A stretch of DNA of 64,000 nt from Methylobacterium sp. SyP6R (GTDB lineage Bacteria; Pseudomonadota; Alphaproteobacteria; Rhizobiales; Beijerinckiaceae): positions 1,178,001 to 1,242,000 of the forward strand of contig NZ_JAAQRC020000001.1 of the NCBI RefSeq assembly GCF_019216885.1, read 5' to 3'. This document shows positions 1 to 8,229 of the stretch, one piece after another (the first letter of the stretch is position 1; each line of letters starts with the position of its first letter). Both the position numbers and the translations under genes were made by a program. The notes beneath the pieces are model-generated. The model did not search any database. It was not told the DNA's origin and worked only from the letters and a program-made list of their open reading frames with translations.

Positions 1-7
1 TTTCTTG

Positions 8-1207
8 ATGATGATCGTCGATCTCCTCCTCTGCGCCCTGGCGCTCGCCGGCACGGTGCCGGTCCTGGTCCTCGCCGCGCAGGTGCTGGCCTCGCTGCCC
101 GCCCTGCGCCCGGCGCCCCTGGCGCCGCGCCGCCCCTCCCTGGCGGTGCTGGTGCCGGCCCATGACGAGGCCGGCCAGATCGCCGGCACGGTGGCTGCCT
201 TGCGCGCCGGCCTCGGCCCCGGCGACCGCCTGGTGGTGGTGGCCGACAATTGCCGCGACGCCACCGCGGCGACCGCCCGGGAGGCCGGGGCGGAGGTGGT
301 GGAGCGCCACGACCTCGCGCGGCGCGGCAAGGGCTACGCCCTCGATTGCGGCCATCGTCACCTCGTCCGGACCGGGCTACCCGAGACCCTGGTGGTCGTC
401 GATGCCGATTGCGCCTTGAGCCCGGCCGGCCTCGACCGGATCGCCCGCTTGAGCGCCGCCCTCGACGGCCCGGTCCAGGCGGCCTACCGCCTCGATCCAC
501 CGCCGCAGGCCTCCTCGTCTCTGCGCCTCGCGACCTTCGCGACGGTGGTGAAGCAGATCGGCCGGCCCCTCGGCGCGAGCCGCCTCGGCTGGCCCTGCGG
601 CATCTCCGGTACCGGCTTCGCGGTGCCGACGCGCCTCCTCGGCAGGGTCGGGCTCGCGAACGGCCACATCGCCGAGGACCTGAAGCTCGGCCTCGACCTG
701 GCGCTGGCCGGCCATCCGCCCCGCTTCTGCCCGCAGGCCGAGGTGACGAGCGCGCTCCCCGCCGGCGCGGCGGCGCGGCGAGCGCAGCAGACCCGCTGGG
801 AGCACGGCCACCTCTCGCTGATCGCTCCCTATGCCGGCCGGCTTCTGCGTGCCGCCCTGCGCCGGGGCGATGCCCGGCTCGCGGCGCTCGCCCTCGACCT
901 CTGCGTGCTGCCCCTGGTCACCCTCGCGCTGGCGGAGGCCGGGCTCGCCGGTCTCGGTCTCGCCTGGTGGGCGATCGGCGGCGGGGCGGGACCGCTGCTG
1001 ATCGCCAGTGCCAGCCTCGCCCTCCTCGTCCTCGCCTTCGGGCTCGCGGCCCGGCGCTGGGGCGGCGGCCTCCTGCGCTGGCACGACCTCGCCGCCCTGC
1101 CGCGCCTCGTCGCCGGCAAGGCCGGGATCCTCGGTCGGTTCGCGCTGCGGCGCCGGTCGGAATGGGTGCGGACCGAGCGGGCCGGGGAGGGGCCGTCGGT
1201 GGGGTAG
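8..1207 (+). CDS. Glycosyltransferase family 2, membrane-anchored
   Basis: Inverting GT-A glycosyltransferase that probably transfers a sugar from a nucleotide donor at the inner membrane. It has an N-terminal hydrophobic helix (about residues 3-27), a catalytic domain opening with LAVLVPAHDEAGQI, a DxD-type metal site in VVVDADC, an acceptor loop GISGTGFAVP, an AEDLKLG motif and a QQTRWEHG (QxxRW-like) motif; further hydrophobic helices fill the C-terminal 120 residues. This layout resembles processive or semi-processive GT2 enzymes such as cellulose- and hyaluronan-synthase relatives, but at about 399 residues it is short. TTG at 5, ATG at 8 and ATG at 11 are all possible starts; the window edge prevents a firm choice. 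The nearby glycosyltransferases suggest a role in exopolysaccharide or surface glycan synthesis. The substrate is unknown. Confidence 0.8.
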   Translation: MMIVDLLLCALALAGTVPVLVLAAQVLASLPALRPAPLAPRRPSLAVLVPAHDEAGQIAGTVAALRAGLGPGDRLVVVADNCRDATAATAREAGAEVVERHDLARRGKGYALDCGHRHLVRTGLPETLVVVDADCALSPAGLDRIARLSAALDGPVQAAYRLDPPPQASSSLRLATFATVVKQIGRPLGASRLGWPCGISGTGFAVPTRLLGRVGLANGHIAEDLKLGLDLALAGHPPRFCPQAEVTSALPAGAAARRAQQTRWEHGHLSLIAPYAGRLLRAALRRGDARLAALALDLCVLPLVTLALAEAGLAGLGLAWWAIGGGAGPLLIASASLALLVLAFGLAARRWGGGLLRWHDLAALPRLVAGKAGILGRFALRRRSEWVRTERAGEGPSVG

Positions 1208-1501
1208 GGGCCGTGCGCCGGGGCGGGAGCCCCGGCGGTTGGGAGCCCCGGCGGTTGCTTGAGACCGACCGGGTTTTTCCACGGGGGGATTTTTATAACA
1301 GCCAAGTCGTACGGTTTCCGATTGCTCGCTTCGCGATGCGGAAACCGGCTTCGCTCAGGCGCCGCACGGGCGGGTGATACGGCGTCCGGAAGGAATCTTC
1401 CGGACGCCGTATCATTCACGGGCCGCGACAGCGGAACCCGGAATGACGAAGAGGGTACGAGATCCCACCGAGGGGAAACCGGGGCAAGGTTGGGGCCGCG
1501 C
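1208..1501. other. Intergenic region holding a hairpin repeat
   Basis: This gap between two convergent glycosyltransferase genes contains no credible gene. It holds the repeat at 1309-1416 and then a short stretch (cggaacccggaatgacgaag) of a type seen again near 4170, 11,920 and 54,700. A short tandem GGGAGCCCCGGCGGTT lies near 1225-1258. Confidence 0.6.
1309..1416. repeat. Two-stem repeat element, copy 1
   Basis: The element has two stem-loops. Stem 1 pairs GGTTTCCG (1313-1320) with CGGAAACC (1339-1346). Stem 2 is a perfect 17-bp hairpin, GATACGGCGTCCGGAAG (1376-1392) with its complement at 1397-1413 and a 4-base loop. Between them is the block GGCTTCGCTCAGGCGCCGC. The ends are ACGG and CCGTAT. 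A second copy lies at 60,689-60,795, where base changes in both stems are compensated. No protein is encoded, so it looks like a REP or MITE-type non-autonomous element. Confidence 0.8.
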
Positions 1502-2590
1502 TCAACCCGCCGAACTCCGCGAGGGCTCCCCCGGCATCCCCACGCCGGACAAACCCGCCGCCCGCATCCGGGCCGCGTCGAGCACCGCCGCCATCGCGGG
1601 CGCGACCGCCCGGAAGGTGGTGCCCTCCGCCACCGTGCGGCGCGCGCCCGCGCCGAGGCGGGCGCGGGCAGCGGGGTCGTCCCACAGGGCCGTGATCGCG
1701 GCGGCGAGCGCCAAACAATCCTCCGGCGGCACCAGGAGGCCGTTCTCGCCCTCGATCACGTAATCCTCGGTCCCGGCGGCCCGGGTCGCCACGACGGGCT
1801 TTCCCAGCATCATCGCCTCCAGCACCGTGACCTGGCCCGAGGTGAAGGCCGTGTTGCGCAGGGGCACGACGTTGACCCGCGCCCGCCCGCAGAGGTCGTG
1901 GCACTCGGCGATCGTGAGGCCGCTGCGCACGGTCACGTGGGGCGGCAGGTCGAGGCCGGCGACCGCGTGGGCACCGGCGACGATCACGGTGGGGAGCCCG
2001 AGGGGGGCGACCGCGGCCGCCAGGGTGGCGTAATCCCGGTTGGCCGAGCCCATGGCGAGCACGAAGGGCGCGTCGTCCTCCCGGGTCTCTCGCGGCTCGT
2101 CGTGGATCGACAGCGGCACGAACACGAACCGGTCGCGGGGCAGGTCCAGCCATTCGGCGTAGAGCCCGACCTCGCGGCGGGAATGCACCACGAACACATC
2201 CACCTCGCCCAGCAGGCCCCGAGCGAAGCGCGCCTTCCAGCCCCCCGGCGTGCGGCCGAGGTTGAAGCACCAGGCGACGAGGGGCACGTCACGCCGCCCC
2301 AGCAGGCGCTTGATCACGGCGGCCGTGACGGCGAGTTGCGGGAAGCCGGTCATCAGGCCGACCCCGCCCCGGGGCGCCGCCCGTACCAGGCGCCAGGCGG
2401 CCCAGGCATGGCGCAGGTAGTCGAACCATTCCGCCGCCCCGGTCACGGCCCGCGAGCGATCGTGGTCGTAGGGCGCCGGCGCCGTCGTGAAACGATGGGG
2501 AGCGCCGACATGGCGGGGAATCCAGTCGCCGCCCTCGTCCCGCAGGAAGGGGACCGCGAGGACCCACTGCATCGAACCGGCTGTCGTCAT
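1502..2590 (-). CDS. Glycosyltransferase, GT4-like (GT-B fold)
   Basis: Putative retaining GT-B glycosyltransferase. The C-terminal half has the donor-binding signature of the GT4 group: EAMMLGKPVVATRAAGTEDYV followed by GENGLLVPP, with the paired glutamates that contact the nucleotide sugar. The N-terminal half (TGFPQLAVTAAVIKRLLGR) would bind the acceptor. I chose ATG 2590 (MTTAGSMQWVLAV); M at 2572 is an alternative. The frame stays open to 2785, but that extension is low-complexity and unlike the family. Length is 362 residues, normal for GT4. It points towards the upstream GT2 gene and away from the secreted protein at 2871. It has no transmembrane segment, so it is likely cytoplasmic or peripheral. 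The sugar specificity cannot be read. Confidence 0.8.
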   Translation of the reverse strand: MTTAGSMQWVLAVPFLRDEGGDWIPRHVGAPHRFTTAPAPYDHDRSRAVTGAAEWFDYLRHAWAAWRLVRAAPRGGVGLMTGFPQLAVTAAVIKRLLGRRDVPLVAWCFNLGRTPGGWKARFARGLLGEVDVFVVHSRREVGLYAEWLDLPRDRFVFVPLSIHDEPRETREDDAPFVLAMGSANRDYATLAAAVAPLGLPTVIVAGAHAVAGLDLPPHVTVRSGLTIAECHDLCGRARVNVVPLRNTAFTSGQVTVLEAMMLGKPVVATRAAGTEDYVIEGENGLLVPPEDCLALAAAITALWDDPAARARLGAGARRTVAEGTTFRAVAPAMAAVLDAARMRAAGLSGVGMPGEPSRSSAG

Positions 2591-2870
2591 GGTCGATCCG
2601 AAGTCTCGCCCGGGCGCGCCCGAGGCCGCTGTCAGGCAGCTTAAGGACCGGCCGGCCGGACCGGAGCGGGACAATCCGGCGGCGCGGGCCCCGAGAAAGG
2701 CGATGGGCTCCGCCGAAAGGGGCAGGAGCGCCGCCCCGTCCGGCGAGGGCCGAGCGTCCGAAGGCATCGCTTCGCGCGCCGCCAAGTCTCGCTACCCTGC
2801 TACCCGCTATCCTGCTGCCCGCTACCCTGCAGGCGACCCCGCCGTCCTCGCTGCCGGGAGATCCACGCCG

Positions 2871-3932
2871 ATGCCCCGTTCCGCCGCTCTCCTCGCGCTC
2901 GGCCTCACCTTCTGCCCCATTCTCGGCCTCGACCTCTTCGGCACCCCCGCCCGGGCGGAAGGGCCGTTCCGCGATCCCGTCGCGCAGCCCTTCGCCTCGA
3001 CGAGCATCTGGAACACGCCGCTCGGCCGCGGAGCCACGTTCCAGCCCGGCGCCGGGCCTGAGACGGCGCTCCTGCGCAACCAGAATGCCGGCGGGCCGGC
3101 CGGCGCCTATGCGTGGATCGGCGGCCACGCCTTCGGGATCTACCGCCAGGGACCGACCGATCCGGAGCGGAGCTGGACCTATCGCGGGCGGCCGCCGACA
3201 TTGCCCTGGCCGCATGGCGGCAGCCCGGGGGGAGGCCGCTTCACCTTGCGCACCCCACCGGGCATCGCCTTCCTGGGCGGCACCGACCGGCACGCGGTAC
3301 TGGTCGACGCGGAGGGGCGCTACGCCTACGAGATCTGGCTCGGTGCCTTCGATCCGGCCCGCAACCTCTATTCGGCGCAGTACCTCGTGCGGACCGACCT
3401 GCGCGGCAGCGGCATTTCCGCGACGCCGGGCGCCCAGGAGGGCGTGCGCGCCTTCGGCGGCTCGCTCATCGGCGGCCTCGTGCGCCGGGCCGAGCTCGAG
3501 CGCGGCGAGATCCGCCACGCCATCGCGATGGCGGCGAGCACCAGCCAGGCGAGCCCGACCCGCATCGTCTGGCCGGCCTCCTCGACCGACGGGGGCGGCC
3601 ACAACGGCCATACCGGCGTGATCCCGATGGGGGCCCTGTTCGCGATCCCGCCGCAGGTCGATCTCGGCCGCCTCGGCCTGACCACACCGGAGGGGCGGGC
3701 GCTCGCCCGGGCGTTCCAGGAGTTCGGCGGCTACATCACCGACACCGCCGCCCGCACCCTGGTGATCGCCTACCTGGAGGAGGGCTGCACCGACCGGCAG
3801 ATCGACCACCTGCAATCGGACAAGGACCGGATCCTGTCCGTGCTGGCGATGGTGACGAACAACGAGGCCGCCCATCCGGGCGGCCCCGGCCCCCGGGTGG
3901 CGGCCCCGCCGCCGCCCCTGGAGGGGGAGTGA
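2871..3932 (+). CDS. Secreted protein of unknown function
   Basis: I do not recognise a named family. The protein has a clear signal peptide (MPRSAALLALGLTFCPILGL, with cleavage after PARA), so it should be periplasmic or extracellular. The mature part starts FRDPVAQPFASTSIWNTPLG and is rich in Gly, Trp and Tyr, with blocks such as HAFGIYRQG, GGGRFTLRTPPG, SSTDGGGHNGHTGVIPMG and EFGGYITDTA. The HNGHTG stretch could hold metal or catalytic histidines. The composition recalls secreted carbohydrate-active or lectin-like proteins, but that is only an impression. Length is 353 residues with this start; the reading frame is open to 2487 without a signal sequence. It sits beside two glycosyltransferases, compatible with extracellular polysaccharide modification. 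Its stop codon overlaps the end of the repeat element at 3932. Confidence 0.65.
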   Translation: MPRSAALLALGLTFCPILGLDLFGTPARAEGPFRDPVAQPFASTSIWNTPLGRGATFQPGAGPETALLRNQNAGGPAGAYAWIGGHAFGIYRQGPTDPERSWTYRGRPPTLPWPHGGSPGGGRFTLRTPPGIAFLGGTDRHAVLVDAEGRYAYEIWLGAFDPARNLYSAQYLVRTDLRGSGISATPGAQEGVRAFGGSLIGGLVRRAELERGEIRHAIAMAASTSQASPTRIVWPASSTDGGGHNGHTGVIPMGALFAIPPQVDLGRLGLTTPEGRALARAFQEFGGYITDTAARTLVIAYLEEGCTDRQIDHLQSDKDRILSVLAMVTNNEAAHPGGPGPRVAAPPPPLEGE

Positions 3933-4138
3933 TACCAACGGTCGTTGAAAACGACCTTTGGTCCCGGTCTCGAATTTTCGCCAAGCCTCGAATTTACGCC
4001 AAGTCTCGAATTTACGCCAAGCCCGAGGTCCCGGACTTCTGGGCTTGGTGTCGAAAACTCGAGATGGGTCGACGGCCCCGTCGATCTCGGGCTTGCCCGA
4101 GAGCGAATCGATGCGTCAGCATCGTGGGCCGTTGGTAT
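3932..4138. repeat. ~207-bp element with 10-bp inverted ends and internal 18-bp tandem repeats
   Basis: ATACCAACGG at 3932-3941 is exactly repeated inverted as CCGTTGGTAT at 4129-4138. Next to the left end is a hairpin, GGTCGTT/AACGACC (3940-3956). Inside are three 18-bp units of the form tctcgaatttacgccaag at 3968-3985, 3986-4003 and 4004-4021, and a GATCTCGGGCTTGCCCGAGA palindrome at 4083-4102 that recurs at 42,508. No transposase is encoded. The element begins within the stop codon of the upstream gene. Confidence 0.7.
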
Positions 4139-4139
4139 G

Positions 4140-4165
4140 ATGCATCACCTGTATGCATCACCTGT
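4140..4165. repeat. 13-bp direct repeat, two copies
   Basis: ATGCATCACCTGT is present twice in tandem at 4140-4152 and 4153-4165, immediately beyond the right inverted end of the preceding element. It could be a duplicated insertion target or simply replication slippage. Confidence 0.7.
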
Positions 4166-4388
4166 GCGTCTGGATTCCGGGTTCCGCGGCGCGGCCCTGG
4201 AATGACGCGGAGGGTGGCAGCTCTGTCGCGCGAGAATATCAGTGCAGACGGATACCGCTCGCCACGACGACGACACCCCGACCTCGGCCGGCTGGACCGC
4301 GTCGGGGAATGGACAGCGCGAAAGGCAGCCCGGGCTCGCGCTCCGGGCGGGACCGCGCGGGGGAGACCGGCCCCCGCGCCCCCTGGCG

Positions 4389-5150
4389 TCACAGCTTCAT
4401 GTCGGACCGGGATTCGAAGGCCCGGATCGCCACCTCGGTCCGGTTGGTCGCCCCGACCTTGCGCATGATGTTGCGCACGTGCACCTTGACGGTGCTCTCC
4501 TTCATGTTGAGCTCGAAGGCGATGATCTTGTTCGCCTTGCCCTTCTGCAACTGCTCCAGCACCGCGGTCTGGCGCGGGGTGAACTGGCTGCGGGGATCGG
4601 CGGCCCCCGCCTCCTCGGCCCCGCCGCGGCGCTGCAGCAGGCAGCTCGCCGGCACGAACACGCCGCCGGCCCGCACGAGCCGCATCGCCTCGATCGCGAC
4701 CTTCAGGCTGACATTGGTGGGGATGTAGCCGCGGGCGCCCTCGTTGAGGCGTTCGACGATCTCGCTCGGATCCTCGCTGTCGCAGAGCAGGACGAGACTG
4801 GTATTCGGCCCGATCCGCGAGCGCAGGGCGGCCTCGCGCTGGGTGGAACCGCGGCCGGCTTCCCGCGGATCGTAGTAGAGCACCACCAGGTCGCCGTCCC
4901 GATGCCCGACCTTGCCCCGTTCCCACTCGTCGATCGACGCGAAGGTCACGACGTCGTGGTCGGGGATCGCCTCCGCCAGGCAGTTGCGCAGGCATTCCCG
5001 CACCAGCTGGCGCGGCTCGATGATCGCGATGGCGGGCTTCAGTCCGGCTTCCTCCTCGGGCTGGGACGCATCCATCGCGGGTTCGCTCACTTCGACCAGT
5101 CTGCGGCCCCGCGAAGCGAGGCCGTAATCAACGAGAGCAGGCGTCGACAT
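4389..5150 (-). CDS. LuxR/NarL-family response regulator with atypical receiver
   Basis: DNA-binding transcription regulator. The C-terminal helix-turn-helix is a clear GerE/LuxR type (FTPRQTAVLEQLQKGKANK, then MKESTVKVHVRNIMRKVGA). The N-terminal 140 residues have the length and rhythm of a receiver domain, but the first strand reads AIAIIEPRQ instead of the usual acidic pair, and the strand that should end in the phosphorylated Asp reads DLVVLYYDPRE, with Tyr at that place. It may therefore act without phosphorylation. ATG 5150 is used; M26 (MDASQPEEE, 5075) is an alternative. No histidine kinase is adjacent. It lies between polysaccharide genes, so control of surface glycans is a reasonable guess. 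A long AT-richer upstream region could hold its promoter. Confidence 0.8.
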   Translation of the reverse strand: MSTPALVDYGLASRGRRLVEVSEPAMDASQPEEEAGLKPAIAIIEPRQLVRECLRNCLAEAIPDHDVVTFASIDEWERGKVGHRDGDLVVLYYDPREAGRGSTQREAALRSRIGPNTSLVLLCDSEDPSEIVERLNEGARGYIPTNVSLKVAIEAMRLVRAGGVFVPASCLLQRRGGAEEAGAADPRSQFTPRQTAVLEQLQKGKANKIIAFELNMKESTVKVHVRNIMRKVGATNRTEVAIRAFESRSDMKL

Positions 5151-6037
5151 GCTTCACCTCCACCACTGTACGATCGATCAATTATTATTGGATGGGTCTC
5201 GCGGAGCGATGGTCGCGGCAGCGATGAATCCGCCGTGACCCTCATTCTGTTCCGCAGCCGGATCTGTGAAGGCAACCGGCGCCGCCGGGGCTTCGACTGC
5301 ACGATCCAGTCGATCCGCCCCCCTGCATCCGCCCGCCCCTCGTGATTTCATTCCTAACACGGCCACAAAACAGTTACAATCCTCAATATGGCGGTCTAAT
5401 CCACCTTTCACTGACGATGTCGACCGGATTGATTGATAACGATCGATAAGTAGCTGATCGAAGCACACGCAAGACGTGCATCTGCCGATCGTCCGCGGAA
5501 CAATATTGACGCTGGAGCATGTCCGAAAACGCACGAAAGCACCCGTCGGGACATTGGACTGTCCGCGGGCTCGGATAGATCTCAGGTGAGTGTGGCGTTT
5601 AGCGCTCTACACCTCGGCCCGACGCCGCCTGGAAGGCGGGCTGCCGGATCCGGTCTGAACGGCGCCGCTTCATTTCGTGTCGTCAGCGGCGGGTCGGGTG
5701 GCCAAGTTCTCGAGCTTCTTCATCCAAGGCAGCGCAATCCAGGGCAGCGCAACGCGCGCCGATTCCGGCAGGTCAGAGCGCGCGGAACGGCATCCGCCCT
5801 TCATTCCCGGCGTGCATGAGTGCCGTCTCCATACATTAATCTACATACAATCAGACATTTCCGCATTCAGGAGGCGCGCATCCGTCACGCTCGACAATTA
5901 CCCCAAGCATGTCACGTCAGCCATATCGTTTGATAATTTTTAACCGTCAATGTTACGCCACAACGGTCCAGACCAGCGAAGAACAGCGGCGGATTAGGCC
6001 ATCCGCCGCTGTTCCATCATCGTGACGGGCTGTTGGA
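5151..6037. other. Long intergenic region without a supported gene
   Basis: These 887 bases separate the regulator from the end of the amino-sugar operon. They are richer in A+T than the neighbouring genes, especially 5340-5520 and 5815-5945. Short open frames exist (for example 5677-5943 on the plus strand), but they lack a convincing ribosome site and recognisable sequence. A direct repeat GGCAGCGCAA occurs near 5730 and 5745. The regulator's promoter is presumably near its 5' end. I see no tRNA or clear ncRNA. Confidence 0.5.
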
Positions 6038-7198
6038 TCAGGCGCTGAGGGGCAGGGCGGGCCGTCCCGCCAGGGCCTCCGCCAGGGCGTCCGCGACGGC
6101 GTGGACGGTCTCCTCGCCCATGCCGGCATAGAGCGGCAGCAGGATGCAGCGGTCGCGGGCGGCCTCGGAATGGGGCAGGGGCGCGCGTAAGGACAGGTCG
6201 GCATAGGCCGGTTCGAGGTGGATGCACATCACGCCGCGGCGGCTGGCGATGCCGCGGTCGAGCAGGCCCTGCATCACGGAAACTTGATCGGCTCCTTCGC
6301 CCAGGCGCACCGCGTAGCTCTGCCAGTTCGAGCGGGCCCAGTCCGGCTCCACCGGAACCGCGACGGCAAGACCCGCCAGCGCCTCGGCGTAGAGGCCGGC
6401 GAGGCGCCGGCGCTCGGCCACGATGGCGTCGAGCCGCGCGAGCTGGACCCGGCCGATCGCCGCCTGGAGGTCTGTCAATCTATAGTTGTATCCAACCGTC
6501 GGGTAATCCTCGAACACCACGGCCCGGCTGGCATGGCGGGCGACGTCCGACACACCCATCCCGTGCTGGCGCCAGAGCCGGAACCGGCGGTCCCATGCGG
6601 CGTGGCGGGTGACCAGCATGCCGCCCTCGCCGGTGGTGAGGATCTTGCGCGGGTGCATCGAGAAGCAGGCGACGTCCCCGAGCGGCCGGCCGATCCGCTG
6701 CCACGCCCCGTCGATCCGGATCTCGGAGCCGATGGCGCAGGCGGCGTCCTCGACGAGGGCGACGCCGTGGCGGCGGGCGATGGCGATCAGCCGGGCCATG
6801 TCGCAGGGCATGCCGATCTGATGCACCGCCAGGATGGCCTTCGTCCGCGGCGTGATCGCGGCCTCTGCGAGGTCCGGGTCGATGGTGAGGGTGACGGGGT
6901 CGATATCGACCAGCACCGGCTCGGCCCCGCATTGCCGGATGGCGTTGGCGCAGGCGATGAAGGTGTGGCTGACGGTGACGACCTCGTCGCCGGGGCCGAC
7001 ACCGGCGGCGAGAAGGGCGAGATGCAGGGCCGTGGTGCAGTTCGAGACCGCGCAGGCATGCGGCGCCCCGACGGCGTCCGCGAACTCGGCCTCGAAGGCG
7101 GAGACCTGGGGTCCCTGCGTGAGCCAGCCGGAGCGGATGACGGCGCTCGCCGCCTCGACCTCGGCCTCGCCGAGGGACGGCTTGATGATCGGGATCAC
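6038..7198 (-). CDS. DegT/DnrJ/EryC1-family sugar aminotransferase (last gene of operon)
   Basis: PLP-dependent aminotransferase that would convert a keto-sugar nucleotide to an amino sugar. The PLP-lysine motif is FSMHPRKILTTGEGGM; the cofactor loop is VEDAACAIGSE; the substrate side has GYNYRLTDLQAAIG. Start is GTG 7198, because this gives the typical opening VIPIIKPSLGEAEVEAA and overlaps the preceding stop by four bases (GTGA), a pattern repeated through the operon. Length is 386 residues, normal for the family. It is the second aminotransferase of the operon and differs from the one at 8213-9328, so two amination steps or two products are implied. The exact sugar is unknown. Confidence 0.85.
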   Translation of the reverse strand: MIPIIKPSLGEAEVEAASAVIRSGWLTQGPQVSAFEAEFADAVGAPHACAVSNCTTALHLALLAAGVGPGDEVVTVSHTFIACANAIRQCGAEPVLVDIDPVTLTIDPDLAEAAITPRTKAILAVHQIGMPCDMARLIAIARRHGVALVEDAACAIGSEIRIDGAWQRIGRPLGDVACFSMHPRKILTTGEGGMLVTRHAAWDRRFRLWRQHGMGVSDVARHASRAVVFEDYPTVGYNYRLTDLQAAIGRVQLARLDAIVAERRRLAGLYAEALAGLAVAVPVEPDWARSNWQSYAVRLGEGADQVSVMQGLLDRGIASRRGVMCIHLEPAYADLSLRAPLPHSEAARDRCILLPLYAGMGEETVHAVADALAEALAGRPALPLSA

Positions 7199-8229
7199 GA
7201 GGCGAGCTCCATCACGGGGGCGAGGCGAGGGGCGGGAGCCGCCTCGGCGGGCATGCGGTTGGCCCGCCACCAGGCGACCAGGTCGTCGAGGCCCTGGTCG
7301 AGGCCGATTCCCGCCTGGAAGCCGGTGAGGTCCCGGGCGAGCCGCACGTCGGCGAGGCGCCGCGGCACCGGGTTGACGCTGCGCTCGGCCTCGTGGACCG
7401 GCACCAGGTCCGGCCGGCCCATCACCGCGGCGAGGCGTTGCGCCAGTTCGAGGAGCGAGGTCTCTTGCGCGCGCCCGATATTGAGCGCCACGTCGCTCGC
7501 CGGGGAGAGCCCCGCCAGGACGTTGGCCCGGGCCACGTCACGCACGTCGATGAAGTCCATGGTCTGCAACCCGTCGCCGAAGATCAGCGGCGGCTCGCCT
7601 CGCGCGATCCGCTCCATCCAGCGGATCAGGACTTCGGTGTAGCGCCCGTGCAGGTCCATGCGCGGGCCGTAGACGTTGAAGTAGCGGAGCGCGACGTAGT
7701 CGAGCCCGGCCATGTCGTTGTAGGAGCGCAGCAGGCCCTCGCCGAAGCTCTTGGCCGCGCCGTAGAGTGTGCGGTTGCCGGAATGCGCCTCGGATTCCGG
7801 GGTCGGGAAGGTCGAGGCCATGCCGTAGACCGAGGCCGAGGAAGCGTAGACCACCTTGCCCACGCTTGCAGCGACGCAGAGTTCGACGAGGCTGGCGGTG
7901 GCATCCACCATCACCTCGATCGCCTCGCGCGGCTCGGCGGCGCAGTGGGTGATGCGGAGCGCCGCCTGGTGGAAGACGGTGTCGCAGCCTGCCACCAGCC
8001 CGGCCATCAGGTCGCGGTCGCGGATGTCGCCGATGACCAGCTCGACCGCCCCGGAGCCGAGCGCGCCCGACAGGTTCTCGGTCCGGCCCCGGACCAGGTT
8101 GTCGACCACCACGATCTCGCGGCAGCCCCGCGCCACCAGGAGGTCGACGATGTGGGAGCCGACGAAGCCGGCCCCACCGGTGACGAGGACCCGGCCCAAC
8201 TGGCGAGAGGGCTCACACGGCTTCGGCAT
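7195..8229 (-). CDS. NAD-dependent nucleotide-sugar epimerase/dehydratase
   Basis: Extended short-chain dehydrogenase acting on a nucleotide sugar. The Rossmann motif is GGAGFVGSH, followed by NLVRGR and GDIRD. The catalytic Ser lies in SSASVYG and the YxxxK pair in YGAAK. The segments RYFNVYGPRMDLHG and FGDGLQTMDFIDVRDVARA are typical of UDP-glucose and UDP-GlcNAc(A) 4-epimerases. Start is ATG 8229 (MPKPCEPSRQ), overlapping the preceding gene by 17 bases; the longer open frame has no family sequence. Length is 344 residues. Its place among amino-sugar genes suggests a 4-epimerisation of a UDP-amino sugar or uronate, as WbpP-type enzymes do; this is inference. Confidence 0.85.
   Translation of the reverse strand: MPKPCEPSRQLGRVLVTGGAGFVGSHIVDLLVARGCREIVVVDNLVRGRTENLSGALGSGAVELVIGDIRDRDLMAGLVAGCDTVFHQAALRITHCAAEPREAIEVMVDATASLVELCVAASVGKVVYASSASVYGMASTFPTPESEAHSGNRTLYGAAKSFGEGLLRSYNDMAGLDYVALRYFNVYGPRMDLHGRYTEVLIRWMERIARGEPPLIFGDGLQTMDFIDVRDVARANVLAGLSPASDVALNIGRAQETSLLELAQRLAAVMGRPDLVPVHEAERSVNPVPRRLADVRLARDLTGFQAGIGLDQGLDDLVAWWRANRMPAEAAPAPRLAPVMELAS

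Noticed and set aside
5677..5943. An 88-codon frame in the large gap before the amino-sugar operon
   Set aside because: No ribosome site, no recognisable sequence, and composition like non-coding DNA.
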